Shown here one piece after another: positions 51,346 to 60,142 of a stretch of 64,000 nucleotides of DNA; positions within the stretch are counted from its first letter, which is position 1; every line of letters begins with the position of its first letter. The DNA lies in NCBI RefSeq assembly GCF_035581365.1, contig NZ_CP141590.1:1860001-1924000 (forward strand), given 5' to 3'. Both the position numbers and the translations under genes were made by a program. The stretch comes from Tsuneonella sp. CC-YZS046. Its GTDB lineage: Bacteria; Pseudomonadota; Alphaproteobacteria; Sphingomonadales; Sphingomonadaceae. The notes under the pieces are model-generated. The model was not told the origin of the DNA, made no database searches, and saw only the letters and a program-made list of their open reading frames with translations.

Positions 51346-53169
51346 TTATTCGACCGTAACCGACTTGGCGAGATTGCGGGGCTGGTCGACATCCGTGCCC
51401 TTGGCGCAGGCGGTGTGATAGGCCAGCAATTGCACCGGCACCGCATAGACCAGCGGCGCGATCAACGGATGGACCTTGGGCATTTCTATCGTGGCCAGGC
51501 AGCCCTCGCCTGCTTCGGCGATCCCCTCGCCATCGGAAATCAGCACGATCTTGCCGCCACGCGCGCGCACTTCCTGCATATTGCTGACGGTCTTCTCGAA
51601 CAGCGGCCCCGAGGGCGCCAGAACGATGACCGGCACATCCTCGTCGATCAGCGCGATCGGCCCATGCTTCATTTCGCCCGCGGCGTATCCTTCCGCATGG
51701 ATATAGCTGATTTCCTTAAGTTTCAGCGCGCCCTCTAGCGCCAGAGGATAATCGGGGCCGCGCCCGAGATAGAGCACATCGCGCGCGGGCGCGATGAGAT
51801 GGGCCATGCCGGCAATATCCTCGTCATGCGCCAGCGCGGCATTGAGCGCCGCCGGCGCTTCAAGCAGATGGCGGACCACCTCGGTTTCCTCGGCCCGGTC
51901 CATCCGCCCCTTCTTCACCGCGAGATGCGCGGCCAGGGCGGCAAGCACCGCGAGCTGGCAGGTGAAAGCCTTGGTGGACGCCACCCCGATCTCCGGCCCG
52001 GCATGGGTGGGCAGCAGCAAGTCGGCCTCCCGCGCCATGGAACTGGTGGGCACATTGACCACCACGGCGATCTTCTGCCCCTCGGCCCTGGCGTGGCGCA
52101 GCGCGGCCAGCGTGTCGGCCGTCTCGCCGGATTGGGAGATGAACAGCGCCAGCCCCCCCTGCTCCAGCACGGGCTGGCGATAGCGGAACTCGCTCGCCAC
52201 ATCGATATCCACCGGAACGCGCGCGAATTGCTCGAACCAGTATTTCGCGACCAGCCCGGCATAATAGCTGGTTCCGCAGGCCACTATGGTGACGCGACGC
52301 ACACCGGAAAGATCGAAATCCATCTGCGGCAGTGAGATGGATTGTTCGAGCTGGCGGATATAGCTGCGCAAGGTCTGCGCAACGACGATCGGCTGCTCGA
52401 AGATCTCCTTCTGCATGAAATGGCGGTAATTGCCTTTCTCGATCGCCGCTGCGGACACGCCCGACGTGGTGATCTCGCGCGTGACGGCATGGTTGTCCCT
52501 GTCGAAGATGCGGGCGCCATCGCGAGTAATCACGACCCAGTCGCCTTCTTCCAGATAGGATATCTTCTGGGTGAGCGGAGCCAGCGCCAGCGCATCCGAA
52601 CCGAGATAGGTTTCGCCATCGCCATAGCCGACGACGAGCGGCGACCCCAGCCGCGCGCCGATCAACAGATTCGGATATTGCCGGAAGGCGATGGCCAGCG
52701 CGAAGGCGCCGCGCAGGCGTGGCAGAACCGCCTGCACTGCCTGCTCGGGGGTTTTCCCGGCTTCGATCTGCTCCGAAACGAGATGCGCCACCACTTCGCT
52801 GTCGGTTTCGCTTTCGAAATGGCGTCCCCGCGCTTCCAGCTCTTCGCGCAAGCCCTTGAAATTCTCGATGATCCCGTTGTGGACCAGCGCGACTTCCCGC
52901 GTGGCATGGGGATGCGCATTGTTCGCGGTGGGCGCGCCATGGGTAGCCCAGCGGGTATGGGCGATGCCCACATTACCGGGCGCGGGGTGCAGTTCGAGTT
53001 CGCCGACCAGATTCAGCAGCTTGCCTTCGGCACGGCGGCGCACCAGCGCACCCCCATCTATGGTGCAGACCCCCGCGCTGTCATAACCGCGATATTCCAT
53101 GCGCCGCAGCCCATCGACCAGCCGGTCGGTGACAGCATGATTTCCGACGATGCCTATGATTCCGCACAT
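51346..53169 (-). CDS. glmS: Glutamine-fructose-6-phosphate aminotransferase (isomerizing)
   Basis: GlmS makes glucosamine-6-phosphate from fructose-6-phosphate and glutamine, the first step to UDP-GlcNAc for peptidoglycan and LPS. The 607-residue protein has Cys2 after the initiator Met as nucleophile (MCGIIGIVG), the glutaminase marks HTRWATHGAPT and HNGIIENF, two SIS domains (FISQSGETADTLAALR) and the end DQPRNLAKSVTVE. The start lies only 12 nt from the vapC stop, and its AGGA ribosome site overlaps that stop codon. No ribozyme-type leader is possible in this gap. Confidence 0.96.
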   Translation of the reverse strand: MCGIIGIVGNHAVTDRLVDGLRRMEYRGYDSAGVCTIDGGALVRRRAEGKLLNLVGELELHPAPGNVGIAHTRWATHGAPTANNAHPHATREVALVHNGIIENFKGLREELEARGRHFESETDSEVVAHLVSEQIEAGKTPEQAVQAVLPRLRGAFALAIAFRQYPNLLIGARLGSPLVVGYGDGETYLGSDALALAPLTQKISYLEEGDWVVITRDGARIFDRDNHAVTREITTSGVSAAAIEKGNYRHFMQKEIFEQPIVVAQTLRSYIRQLEQSISLPQMDFDLSGVRRVTIVACGTSYYAGLVAKYWFEQFARVPVDIDVASEFRYRQPVLEQGGLALFISQSGETADTLAALRHARAEGQKIAVVVNVPTSSMAREADLLLPTHAGPEIGVASTKAFTCQLAVLAALAAHLAVKKGRMDRAEETEVVRHLLEAPAALNAALAHDEDIAGMAHLIAPARDVLYLGRGPDYPLALEGALKLKEISYIHAEGYAAGEMKHGPIALIDEDVPVIVLAPSGPLFEKTVSNMQEVRARGGKIVLISDGEGIAEAGEGCLATIEMPKVHPLIAPLVYAVPVQLLAYHTACAKGTDVDQPRNLAKSVTVE

Positions 53170-53181
53170 GGGGGTTGAGTC

Positions 53182-53547
53182 CTACAAAATATATGGAACA
53201 CGAATGCCTGGCATTTCCGCAGGGAAATCCTTGGTATTTCGTGTAATCAGGATGGCGCCGTTCACCTGCGCGGTTGCAAGGATATAGGCGTCCAGCAGTT
53301 TCATGCGGGAGCGATGACGGATATCGGCCGCTGCCTCGGCAATGCGGGCGTCCAGCTCGGCGATCTCGAAATTGCCGAGCGCCTGGCGAACGATATCGCG
53401 CGCATCGAGGGATTCACCGGCGAGCACTTCCGTCCATACGATGCGGCTCATCTTATGACGCCTGTAACGCCCCAGTTCCACAATCGCTTGCGGCTTCCGC
53501 TTGAGCCAGTCGATCACGATATTCGTGTCGAAGAAGGGATCGGCCAC
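53182..53547 (-). CDS. vapC: VapC-type PIN-domain toxin ribonuclease
   Basis: The 121-residue PIN protein has the acidic residues of the family: D7 in FFDTNIVIDWL, E40 in VWTEVLAGE, D86 in LLDAYILATA, and D108 near the end. It should cleave a structured RNA such as tRNA or rRNA when freed from its antitoxin. It starts 3 nt after the antitoxin stop and ends 12 nt before glmS, so transcripts probably run into glmS. Confidence 0.85.
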   Translation of the reverse strand: MADPFFDTNIVIDWLKRKPQAIVELGRYRRHKMSRIVWTEVLAGESLDARDIVRQALGNFEIAELDARIAEAAADIRHRSRMKLLDAYILATAQVNGAILITRNTKDFPAEMPGIRVPYIL

Positions 53548-53550
53548 GGA

Positions 53551-53796
53551 TCAGAGGTCTTCGTAAGGTCGGCGATCTTCGCGCATCGCCCGCTGGTATT
53601 CAACGCCGTCGGGAATATCCGCGCGGTCGGCCCACAAGCCGGCCCAGCGCTCGATCCAATCATTGTTATCCGCGTGCTGCACCAGATAGAGCTTCACCGC
53701 TTCGCGAATGACGGCCGCCCGCGAACGCTTGCTTCTTGCGACCAGCGCATCGAGCTTCTTGATGTCTTCATCGGGAATATCGACCAGCGTTCTCAT
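53551..53796 (-). CDS. vapB: Ribbon-helix-helix antitoxin of the VapBC module
   Basis: The 81-residue protein begins with a ribbon-helix-helix domain (MRTLVDIPDEDIKKLDALVARSKRSRAAVIREAVKLYLVQH) that would bind the palindromes upstream, followed by an acidic, Trp-rich tail (NDWIERWAGLWADRADIPDGVEYQRAMREDRRPYEDL) that should block VapC. Size, order and the 3-nt gap to vapC fit a type II antitoxin. Confidence 0.85.
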   Translation of the reverse strand: MRTLVDIPDEDIKKLDALVARSKRSRAAVIREAVKLYLVQHADNNDWIERWAGLWADRADIPDGVEYQRAMREDRRPYEDL

Positions 53797-53852
53797 GCGT
53801 CCATTTCCAATCTTCGCCAGTGCCGGCGGCGAACAAGTCAGGTTTAAGCAGA

Positions 53853-53883
53853 ATGATATATTGATATCATATCACGATATCAT
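53853..53883. promoter_or_regulatory. Palindromic operator cluster upstream of vapB
   Basis: ATGATAT and ATATCAT form a 7-bp inverted repeat with a 4-nt gap at 53853-53870. An overlapping TGATATC/GATATCA repeat with a 7-nt gap spans 53862-53882. The ATATCAT unit recurs 13 bp apart. This AT-rich island 57 nt before vapB is the natural site for VapB/VapBC autorepression and holds the likely promoter. Confidence 0.65.
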
Positions 53884-53916
53884 CGTCAAACCTGCCGCTC
53901 TAAAAGGACAGATCGC

Positions 53917-55266
53917 TTATCTTTTTTCCGCCTTTTTCTTCTTCATCGCGTCGTGGAAACGATCCGCCCAGCCCGGCTTCACCAACTGCTCGGCCCGCAC
54001 CATGCGCAATTCGCCATCGTCCACATCGCGGCTGACCGCGCTGCCGGCGGCGACGATGGCGTCCGCCCCGATCCGGACCGGCGCGATCAACGCGCTGTTC
54101 GAGCCGATGAAGGCGCGCTCGCCAATCACCGTCCTGTGCTTGAAATAGCCGTCGTAATTGCAGGTGATCGTGCCCGCCCCGATATTTGCCCCTGCCCCCA
54201 CCTCGGCATCGCCAAGATAGGTCAGGTGATTGGCCTTGGCGCCCGGGCCGAGCACCGCCTGCTTCATTTCAACGAAATTTCCGATCTTCGCGCCTTCCCG
54301 CAGCACGGCCCCCGGGCGCAATCTGGCAAACGGCCCCACTTCCACGCCAGTGGAAAGGCTCGCCCCCTCCAGATGGCAGAAGGCATGGATCACGACGCCG
54401 TCCGCCACCGTCACCCCCGGCCCGAACACTACATTGGGTTCCACGGTCACGTCCCGGCCCAGCTCGGTATCCCATGAGAAGAACACCGTTTCGGGCGCGA
54501 TCAGCGTGGCGCCATCAGCCATCGCCCGCGCGCGGCGGCGCGCCTGCCAGCGGCTTTCCGCCTCCGCCAGCTCGGACCGGCTGTTGATGCCCGCCACTTC
54601 ATCCGGATCGTCCGTCACCACCACCGCGCAGGCCCGTCCATCCGCATTGGCGATGTTGACGATATCGACGAGGTAATATTCGCCCTGGGAGTTCCGGTTG
54701 TCGACGCGCGCCAGCAATCCGAACAGATCCGCCGCGCGCACCGCCATCAGCCCGGAATTGCAGAGCCGGCAGCCGCGTTCTTCCTCGGTGGCATCCTTGT
54801 GCTCGACCATCCGCAGGATGCGGTCGCCATCGGCGATGATCCGCCCATATTGCAGCGTATCCTCCGGCTCGAAGCCCAGCACCACCACCGCCGGCGCATC
54901 TTCCGCGTTCAGCCGGTCCAGCATGGCGCGCATCGTGGCGGCTTCGACAAAGGGCACATCGCCATAGAGGATGAGCACATCGCCAGCGAAAGCGCCCAAA
55001 GCGCCCTCCGCCTGCCGCACGGCATGGCCGGTCCCCAGCTGAGGGTCCTGCACCGCCAGTTCCGCGCGACCGCCAAGCTGCGCTTCGAGCTGGTCGCGCC
55101 CATCGCCGACCACCACGACCATGCGCTCCGGCGCCAGCTCGCCAACCGAGGCGAGCAGATGTTCGAGCATCGGGCGCCCCGCCACGGGATGCAGGACCTT
55201 GTGGCGCTGGCTCTTCATTCGGGTGCCCTTGCCCGCAGCAAGGATAATCGCGGCAACTGGTCTCAT
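53917..55266 (-). CDS. glmU: Bifunctional UDP-N-acetylglucosamine diphosphorylase / glucosamine-1-phosphate N-acetyltransferase
   Basis: GlmU acetylates GlcN-1-P and then makes UDP-GlcNAc. The 449-residue protein begins with the pyrophosphorylase motif AAIILAAGKGTRMKS, has LILYGDVPF and LGTGHAV, and then a left-handed beta-helix acetyltransferase half (FGPGVTVADGVVIHAF, GAGTITCNYDGYFKHRT, NSALIAPV). I chose the ATG at 55266, where the conserved first strand starts. It is divergent from gph with a 62-bp gap. glmS, the preceding step, lies downstream beyond the VapBC module. Confidence 0.95.
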   Translation of the reverse strand: MRPVAAIILAAGKGTRMKSQRHKVLHPVAGRPMLEHLLASVGELAPERMVVVVGDGRDQLEAQLGGRAELAVQDPQLGTGHAVRQAEGALGAFAGDVLILYGDVPFVEAATMRAMLDRLNAEDAPAVVVLGFEPEDTLQYGRIIADGDRILRMVEHKDATEEERGCRLCNSGLMAVRAADLFGLLARVDNRNSQGEYYLVDIVNIANADGRACAVVVTDDPDEVAGINSRSELAEAESRWQARRRARAMADGATLIAPETVFFSWDTELGRDVTVEPNVVFGPGVTVADGVVIHAFCHLEGASLSTGVEVGPFARLRPGAVLREGAKIGNFVEMKQAVLGPGAKANHLTYLGDAEVGAGANIGAGTITCNYDGYFKHRTVIGERAFIGSNSALIAPVRIGADAIVAAGSAVSRDVDDGELRMVRAEQLVKPGWADRFHDAMKKKKAEKR

Positions 55267-55328
55267 GTGACGAGGCCATGCCACCATTCTCTTGCGGTTT
55301 CCATAATCACGCGGCACTTGCCCACCGC

Positions 55329-56000
55329 ATGACAGACTTTCCCTTTGCCGTGATCGGCTTCGACCTCGACGGAACCCTCGTCGATTCCTCCGCGGACATC
55401 GCCGCGGCAGCGAATCACGTGCTCACACTGGCGGGGCGCCCGAACCTGCCCGTGCCGGAACTGGCGGGCATGATCGGGAACGGCTCGCGCCTGTTGCTGG
55501 AGCGCGCATTCCGCCGCACCGGCGGCGAAGTGAGCCGGGACGAGATGCGGCCCTACGTCGATGCCTTCATGGATTTCTACGGCGCCAATCTGTGCATTCA
55601 CACCAAGCCTTATCCGGGCTGCGTGGACGCGCTGGACGAGCTGGCGGAACTGGGCTGCACGCTTGCCGTGGTCACCAACAAGTTCGAAGCCTTCGCTTCG
55701 TCCCTGCTCGATCAGCTCGGTCTGCTCGGCAGGTTCGCAACGGTGATCGGCGGCGATACGCTGGGGCCGGGCCGCAGCAAGCCCGAGCCGGACCCAATCC
55801 ACGAAATGATGACGCGCTGCGGCGGCGGGACGACCGCCTTCGTCGGCGACACCACCACCGATGTGCGGGCGACCACCGCCGCCGGCATCCCCTGCGTCGC
55901 GGTCAGCTTCGGCTTCAACGACCTGCCGCCGCATGAGCTTGGCGCCAAGGCGGTGATCGAGCATTTTAACGCGCTGATCCCGACTCTCCGGACGATCTGA
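55329..56000 (+). CDS. gph: Phosphoglycolate phosphatase, HAD family
   Basis: The 223-residue HAD phosphatase has the nucleophile motif FDLDGTLVDSS, motif II VVTNKF and motif IV VGDTTTDVRAT, with a helical cap between motifs I and II. It probably removes phosphoglycolate made from DNA repair and oxygenation side reactions. The ATG at 55329 begins at MTDFPFAVIGFDLDGT; the longer frame runs through the glmU promoter region. Other HAD substrates are possible. Confidence 0.88.
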   Translation: MTDFPFAVIGFDLDGTLVDSSADIAAAANHVLTLAGRPNLPVPELAGMIGNGSRLLLERAFRRTGGEVSRDEMRPYVDAFMDFYGANLCIHTKPYPGCVDALDELAELGCTLAVVTNKFEAFASSLLDQLGLLGRFATVIGGDTLGPGRSKPEPDPIHEMMTRCGGGTTAFVGDTTTDVRATTAAGIPCVAVSFGFNDLPPHELGAKAVIEHFNALIPTLRTI

Positions 56001-56151
56001 ACCGAATCGGGCGAAGGGCGCGCACCCTGTGCCCAAGGCGGGGACGATCAATGACGCCTCACGTCACGCGCCCCGCCGCCCGGCCAGCACGGTTGCCAGC
56101 CATCCGCAGCCATGCCATCGCGCGTTCCTTTCCCGCCACCGGAGCGCCGCA

Positions 56152-57066
56152 ATGACAATCAGTTTCGCCGGAAGAGTTGCTATCGTAACGGGGGCCGGAG
56201 GCGGACTTGGCCGCGCCTATGCCCTCGAACTCGCGCGTCGTGGCGCGAAGGTGGTGGTCAATGACCTGGGCGGCGCCCGCGACGGCATCGGCGCTTCGGA
56301 TGCGGCGGAACGGGTCGTCGCGGAAATTCTCTCCGAAGGCGGCGAGGCGATGGCGCATGGCGGCTCCGTCTCCGACTATGCGCAAATGCAGGACATGGTC
56401 GCGCAGGCGAAGGCCCGATGGGGCGGCGTCCATATCCTGATAAACAATGCGGGCATCCTGCGGGACAAGAGCTTCCTCAAGATGGCGCCCGAGGATTTCG
56501 AGATGGTGGTCAAGGTCCATCTGATCGGCGCCGCATTCGCCAGCAAGGCCTGCTGGGAAGTGATGCGGGAGCAAGGCTATGGCCGGATTCTGATGACGAC
56601 CAGTTCGAGCGGCCTGTTCGGCAATTTCGGCCAGAGCAACTATGCGGCGGCCAAGGCCGGGCTGGTGGGCCTGGCCAAGACTCTCTACCTCGAAGGGGCG
56701 AGATACGACATCCGCGTCAATGCGATTGCGCCGCTGGCCGCCACGCGCATGACGGAAGACATCTATCCCGAACAGGTGCTCGAACAGTTCAAGCCGGAGA
56801 ATGTGGTGCCCGCCGCCCTGTTCCTGGTGAGCGAGGATGCCCCGACCAACGCCATCGTCGGCGCGGCGGCGGGCGGATACCATGCGTCATGGATCAGCAT
56901 GAACCAGCCGGTCATCCTTTCCGAAGCGGAACGCACCGTGGAAGGATTCGCCGCGAACTGGGACCGCATCTCGCGCCGCGAGAACATTCTGCTGCCGCAA
57001 TCGGGGCCGGAGCAGGGAGAGCTTATCCTGGCCCAGATCGCCAGTGGCGGACAGGCAGGGCGATAG
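56152..57066 (+). CDS. Short-chain dehydrogenase of the peroxisomal-MFE-2 / HSD17B4-like type
   Basis: The 304-residue SDR has TGAGGGLGRAYALELARRGAKVVVNDLGG, the NNAGILRDKSFLKM segment typical of (3R)-hydroxyacyl-CoA dehydrogenases of the MFE-2 kind, the catalytic Ser/Tyr/Lys (TTSSSGLFGNFGQSNYAAAKAG) and a longer C-terminus than classic SDRs. It likely oxidises a 3-hydroxyacyl-CoA with NAD. I preferred ATG 56152; the 41-residue upstream frame is without SDR features. It stands alone between gph and the convergent DUF2794 gene. Confidence 0.88.
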   Translation: MTISFAGRVAIVTGAGGGLGRAYALELARRGAKVVVNDLGGARDGIGASDAAERVVAEILSEGGEAMAHGGSVSDYAQMQDMVAQAKARWGGVHILINNAGILRDKSFLKMAPEDFEMVVKVHLIGAAFASKACWEVMREQGYGRILMTTSSSGLFGNFGQSNYAAAKAGLVGLAKTLYLEGARYDIRVNAIAPLAATRMTEDIYPEQVLEQFKPENVVPAALFLVSEDAPTNAIVGAAAGGYHASWISMNQPVILSEAERTVEGFAANWDRISRRENILLPQSGPEQGELILAQIASGGQAGR

Positions 57067-57072
57067 CGGGCG

Positions 57073-57432
57073 CTATCTTTCCACGACCTTGAGCAGGCGC
57101 CGCTCGATCGGCGCGAGCACCCCGAGCAGTTCGTGCCCGCGCTTCAGCACCTGCCCGGCTTCTCCGTAGAGCGTCCACATGCCCTGACGCCCGCGCAGGG
57201 CCGGCCGCTTCTCGATCCGGAACTGCGGGCGTTCGGCGGTGCGGCGGAAAGCAGCGAAACTCGCCATTTCCCGCTCGAAATCCATGGCATAGTCGCGCCA
57301 TTCGCCGGCGGCGACCATCCGGCCATACAAATCGAGAATGCGCTGTATTTCCGGGCGTTCGAAACCCACTTGCAAGGCTGCGCGGCCAGGAAACGCCAAT
57401 ACGCTGGCGCCCTGCTGGCCAGCCGCCGTCAA
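57073..57432 (-). CDS. DUF2794 domain protein
   Basis: The 119-residue protein matches the alphaproteobacterial DUF2794 pattern: VGFERPEIQRILDLYGRMVAAGEWRDYAMDFEREMASFAAFRR, then PQFRIEKRPALRGRQGMWTLYGEAGQVLKRG. No function is known. The start overlaps the cysE stop by 4 nt, so it is the last gene of the DUF2066-hda-cysE-DUF2794 unit. There is no signal peptide or membrane segment. Confidence 0.9.
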   Translation of the reverse strand: MTAAGQQGASVLAFPGRAALQVGFERPEIQRILDLYGRMVAAGEWRDYAMDFEREMASFAAFRRTAERPQFRIEKRPALRGRQGMWTLYGEAGQVLKRGHELLGVLAPIERRLLKVVER

Positions 57433-58139
57433 CCGCCCACCTCGCTCCGCCGGTGCTCGTCGTCACCCGACGCCTCAGCAATCAGCAGGGAACGCAATGC
57501 CTCCACCTGGGACTTGAGCGAGGCCAGCTCTTCCTCCAGCTCCTCCACCCGGCTCAGCCCTGGCTCGCAAGGGTCCTTGCAGGGCGTCCCATAGGGCACG
57601 AAATCCTGCTGCCAGGTTTCAGCCGCCACCAGGGTGGAGCGCGCTTTCACGCCCACCATGGTCGCGCCGTCGGGAACCTCATCGGTAACTACCGCATTGG
57701 CGCCGATCCGCGCCCGGTTCCCCACCGTGATCGGCCCCAGGATCTGCGCCCCGGAGCCGACGATCACATCGTTCAGCAAGGTGGGATGGCGTTTGCCGGC
57801 CTTGCCGTTCGTGGGATTGGTGCCCCCGAGCGTGACGCAGGGGTAGATCGTCACATTGTCTCCGATCTCGGCCGTCTCCCCGATGGTGACGAAGCCGTGA
57901 TCGATGAAAAGATGCCGGCCGATCCGCGCGCCGGGGTGAATATCGATCGCGGTCAGCGTGCGCGACAGATGGTTGACCATGCGCGCCAGCAGATAGAGCC
58001 GGCCGACATAGAGCCAGTGGGCCATGCGATGGAAGCCAAGGGCGATCACGCCGGGATAGAAGATGATTTCCCAGCGCGAGCGCGGCGCGGGGTCCCGCGC
58101 CCGGATGGAGTCCAGATAGTTGGTCAGCCCGACAAACAT
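57429..58139 (-). CDS. cysE: Serine O-acetyltransferase, short (EpsC-like) form
   Basis: The 236-residue enzyme makes O-acetylserine for cysteine synthesis. The hexapeptide-repeat acetyltransferase core is clear (AIDIHPGARIGRHLFIDHGFVTIGETAEIGDNVTIYPCVTLGGT, KRHPTL, IGANAVV), with the catalytic His in FIDHG. The N-terminal helical part is short, as in EpsC-like enzymes, and a Glu-rich coiled C-terminus follows. I chose ATG 58139 with AGGA 8 nt upstream. It lies 31 nt downstream of hda. The C-terminal end overlaps the DUF2794 gene by 4 nt. Confidence 0.9.
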   Translation of the reverse strand: MFVGLTNYLDSIRARDPAPRSRWEIIFYPGVIALGFHRMAHWLYVGRLYLLARMVNHLSRTLTAIDIHPGARIGRHLFIDHGFVTIGETAEIGDNVTIYPCVTLGGTNPTNGKAGKRHPTLLNDVIVGSGAQILGPITVGNRARIGANAVVTDEVPDGATMVGVKARSTLVAAETWQQDFVPYGTPCKDPCEPGLSRVEELEEELASLKSQVEALRSLLIAEASGDDEHRRSEVGG

Positions 58140-58170
58140 AACAGATCCTAATTTTCGCACCAATTCAAGG

Positions 58171-58782
58171 TCAAAGCAAGCGCGGTTGCGCCGTTCCCCG
58201 TACAGCTTCCAATGCATCGCGCCAGATCGAAAGCGTGGGCGCCTGCTTGCGCTCAAGACTCAAACGGTCGATCATGGCAACCAGCGCCTCAATCTCCGCG
58301 TAGCTTCTGGCAGTGCGAAGTGAAAGATAAGTAAGCGCGCTCTCGCCCAGAACAAGGCTGCGCTGCTCGGCCTGCGCCTCCAGCAGCCCCGCGATCTCCT
58401 CATCCTCGGGCTGCCCGATGACGAGATGCAGCGCGGCGCCGATGCGGGAGCGCAGATCGGGCAGCGATATGTCCCAGTTCGGACTTTTCGTAACGAGCAG
58501 CAGCGGCGTGCCGCTTTCCTGGGCGCGGTTCCAGCGATGGAACAGGCCGGTTTCGGGAAGGCTGTCCGCATCGTCGATCGTATCGCCCTTGCCGGTCTGC
58601 GCGAACCAGCGGGCGATCAGCGACTTGCCGGAACGCGGCGGACCGCTCATCACCGCGGTCCTGAACGGCCAGCTCTCGGGCGAGGACAGCCCCTCCAGCA
58701 CATGCGCGTTGGAAGGGCCGACGATGATCCGCGCCGGTTCCCGGCCCGGTCCCTCGCCCAGGGGCAAGGCGAACTGCGACAT
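58171..58782 (-). CDS. hda: DnaA-related initiation regulator, Hda-like
   Basis: The 203-residue protein is a short AAA+ ATPase of the DnaA/Hda type: MSQFALPLG at the start (a clamp-binding motif-like segment, QFALPL), P-loop GPPRSGKS, a Walker B-like DDAD, and a lid region, with no DNA-binding domain IV. Hda, with the DNA clamp, promotes ATP hydrolysis by DnaA to stop re-initiation. The start at 58782 is preferred, placing the clamp motif at the N-terminus. It follows the DUF2066 gene by 4 nt. Confidence 0.88.
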   Translation of the reverse strand: MSQFALPLGEGPGREPARIIVGPSNAHVLEGLSSPESWPFRTAVMSGPPRSGKSLIARWFAQTGKGDTIDDADSLPETGLFHRWNRAQESGTPLLLVTKSPNWDISLPDLRSRIGAALHLVIGQPEDEEIAGLLEAQAEQRSLVLGESALTYLSLRTARSYAEIEALVAMIDRLSLERKQAPTLSIWRDALEAVRGTAQPRLL

Positions 58783-58786
58783 GCCG

Positions 58787-60049
58787 CTATCGCCTGATGC
58801 TGAGGACCGCAGTGCCTTGCGTGACTTGCCAGCCACGGGCGCGCAGCGCCGCCGCAAGCCCGTCAAGACCGCCGGTATAGCTCACGCTCATGACCGAGGT
58901 TCCACCCAAGGCAATACTGGTGGTTGCCGCGCCCTGGACGCCGGGCGTCCCGCGCACGGAAGCCAGCGCGCTGTCGACCGCGGCCGCATCCGGGGTCACG
59001 AACTGCACCGTGAAGCTCGAAACCCCCTGGGCGGGCGTGGTGGATATGACAGCGCCGCTTTCCGTTCCGCTGCTCCGCGCACTCTGGGCGGCGGCATCAG
59101 CGCGGCGCGCTTCTTCGAGCAGGGCCTTGACCGCCGGGCTCATATCCAGCTTGTCGAGCGCCAGCGTGGGATCGGGCTGCAGCACTCCGCCGCGCAGCGC
59201 CGCCGTATAGATCTGGTCGAACCGGTCCCGCGCCTGCGCCAGCATCGCGGGCACGCCGTCTTCGTCGGGCGCGGTCAGGGTAAAGCTCTGGAGAAACTTG
59301 TTGTCGGGGCCGTAGCGTGCCGTGAACGTGCCCTTCACCGGGCCGCCGGGATATTGCCGCTCGAGGCGGGCGATGGCCATTATCACGTCGGACGCGCCGA
59401 ACTGGTCGAGGATATTGCGCCACCAGGTCCGGCTGCGGCGCCCGAGCTGCCCCGCCGTAATCAGCAGCGAATCGGCCCCTGCGCCGGAGGGGCGGACATA
59501 ATCGATCGCGCTCGCGCCCGTCTGATATTCGGCCCAGACCTGCTGCCACGGATTGCGCATTTCATAGACCATGCTCGCACCGGCGGAATCCAGCACCGGA
59601 ATCAGCAGCAGCGGCGCGGAGCGCGCGCGTTCCCCGCTCGCGCCGAGATATTGCGTCGCGCGGCCACGATCGAAAATGACGCCCAGCGTGGCGACATAAT
59701 GGCGCGGCCCGATCTGCTCGCGCTGCACCACGATCGCCGATACCAGGGAATCGAGCTGGGAATCGCTGATCTTCGGCCCGCCCAGCTTCTCCCAGGCCTT
59801 GCGCTGGGCAACCCGCCAGCCTTCCTCGCGCGCTTCCTGCGCCGTCTTGGCGGTGACGTTCACCGTGATCCCGTCGATCTCGATATCGGTCGTGCTGGCC
59901 AGGGGCGCGATCCCGCGGTCCCCTTCGACCTGGGCGAAAAGCCCGTCCCGCGCCGCGAATGCCAGCGCCACCGCCACGGCGAGCAGCAGGGCGGCCAATA
60001 CAATCTGACGCGGGGACAGCGTGCGAAGGGTGGGAAAATAATAGGCCAT
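58787..60049 (-). CDS. DUF2066 protein, exported or membrane-anchored
   Basis: The 420-residue protein starts MAYYFPTLRTLSPRQ followed by one hydrophobic segment (IVLAALLLAVAVALAFAARD), so it is exported or anchored in the inner membrane. The region ITVNVTAKTAQEAREEGWRVAQRKAWEKLGG and the later repeats are typical of DUF2066. Homologues lie between purM and hda in other proteobacteria such as Pseudomonas. I set the start at ATG 60049, since the upstream frame is antisense to purM. The function is unknown. It is divergent from purM. Confidence 0.87.
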   Translation of the reverse strand: MAYYFPTLRTLSPRQIVLAALLLAVAVALAFAARDGLFAQVEGDRGIAPLASTTDIEIDGITVNVTAKTAQEAREEGWRVAQRKAWEKLGGPKISDSQLDSLVSAIVVQREQIGPRHYVATLGVIFDRGRATQYLGASGERARSAPLLLIPVLDSAGASMVYEMRNPWQQVWAEYQTGASAIDYVRPSGAGADSLLITAGQLGRRSRTWWRNILDQFGASDVIMAIARLERQYPGGPVKGTFTARYGPDNKFLQSFTLTAPDEDGVPAMLAQARDRFDQIYTAALRGGVLQPDPTLALDKLDMSPAVKALLEEARRADAAAQSARSSGTESGAVISTTPAQGVSSFTVQFVTPDAAAVDSALASVRGTPGVQGAATTSIALGGTSVMSVSYTGGLDGLAAALRARGWQVTQGTAVLSIRR

Positions 60050-60142
60050 GGACAAATCTGGCTGCCTTTTGCCGAAACGGAGGTGGAAATCCAAGCCGTA
60101 AAGCGATTGCGGGAACGATGAGCGGGCGATAAGGCCCCGGCG

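Noticed and set aside
53917-53960. T-rich stretch near the end of glmU considered as its terminator.
   Set aside because: It is the coding sequence of the Lys-rich glmU C-terminus, and no stem precedes it.
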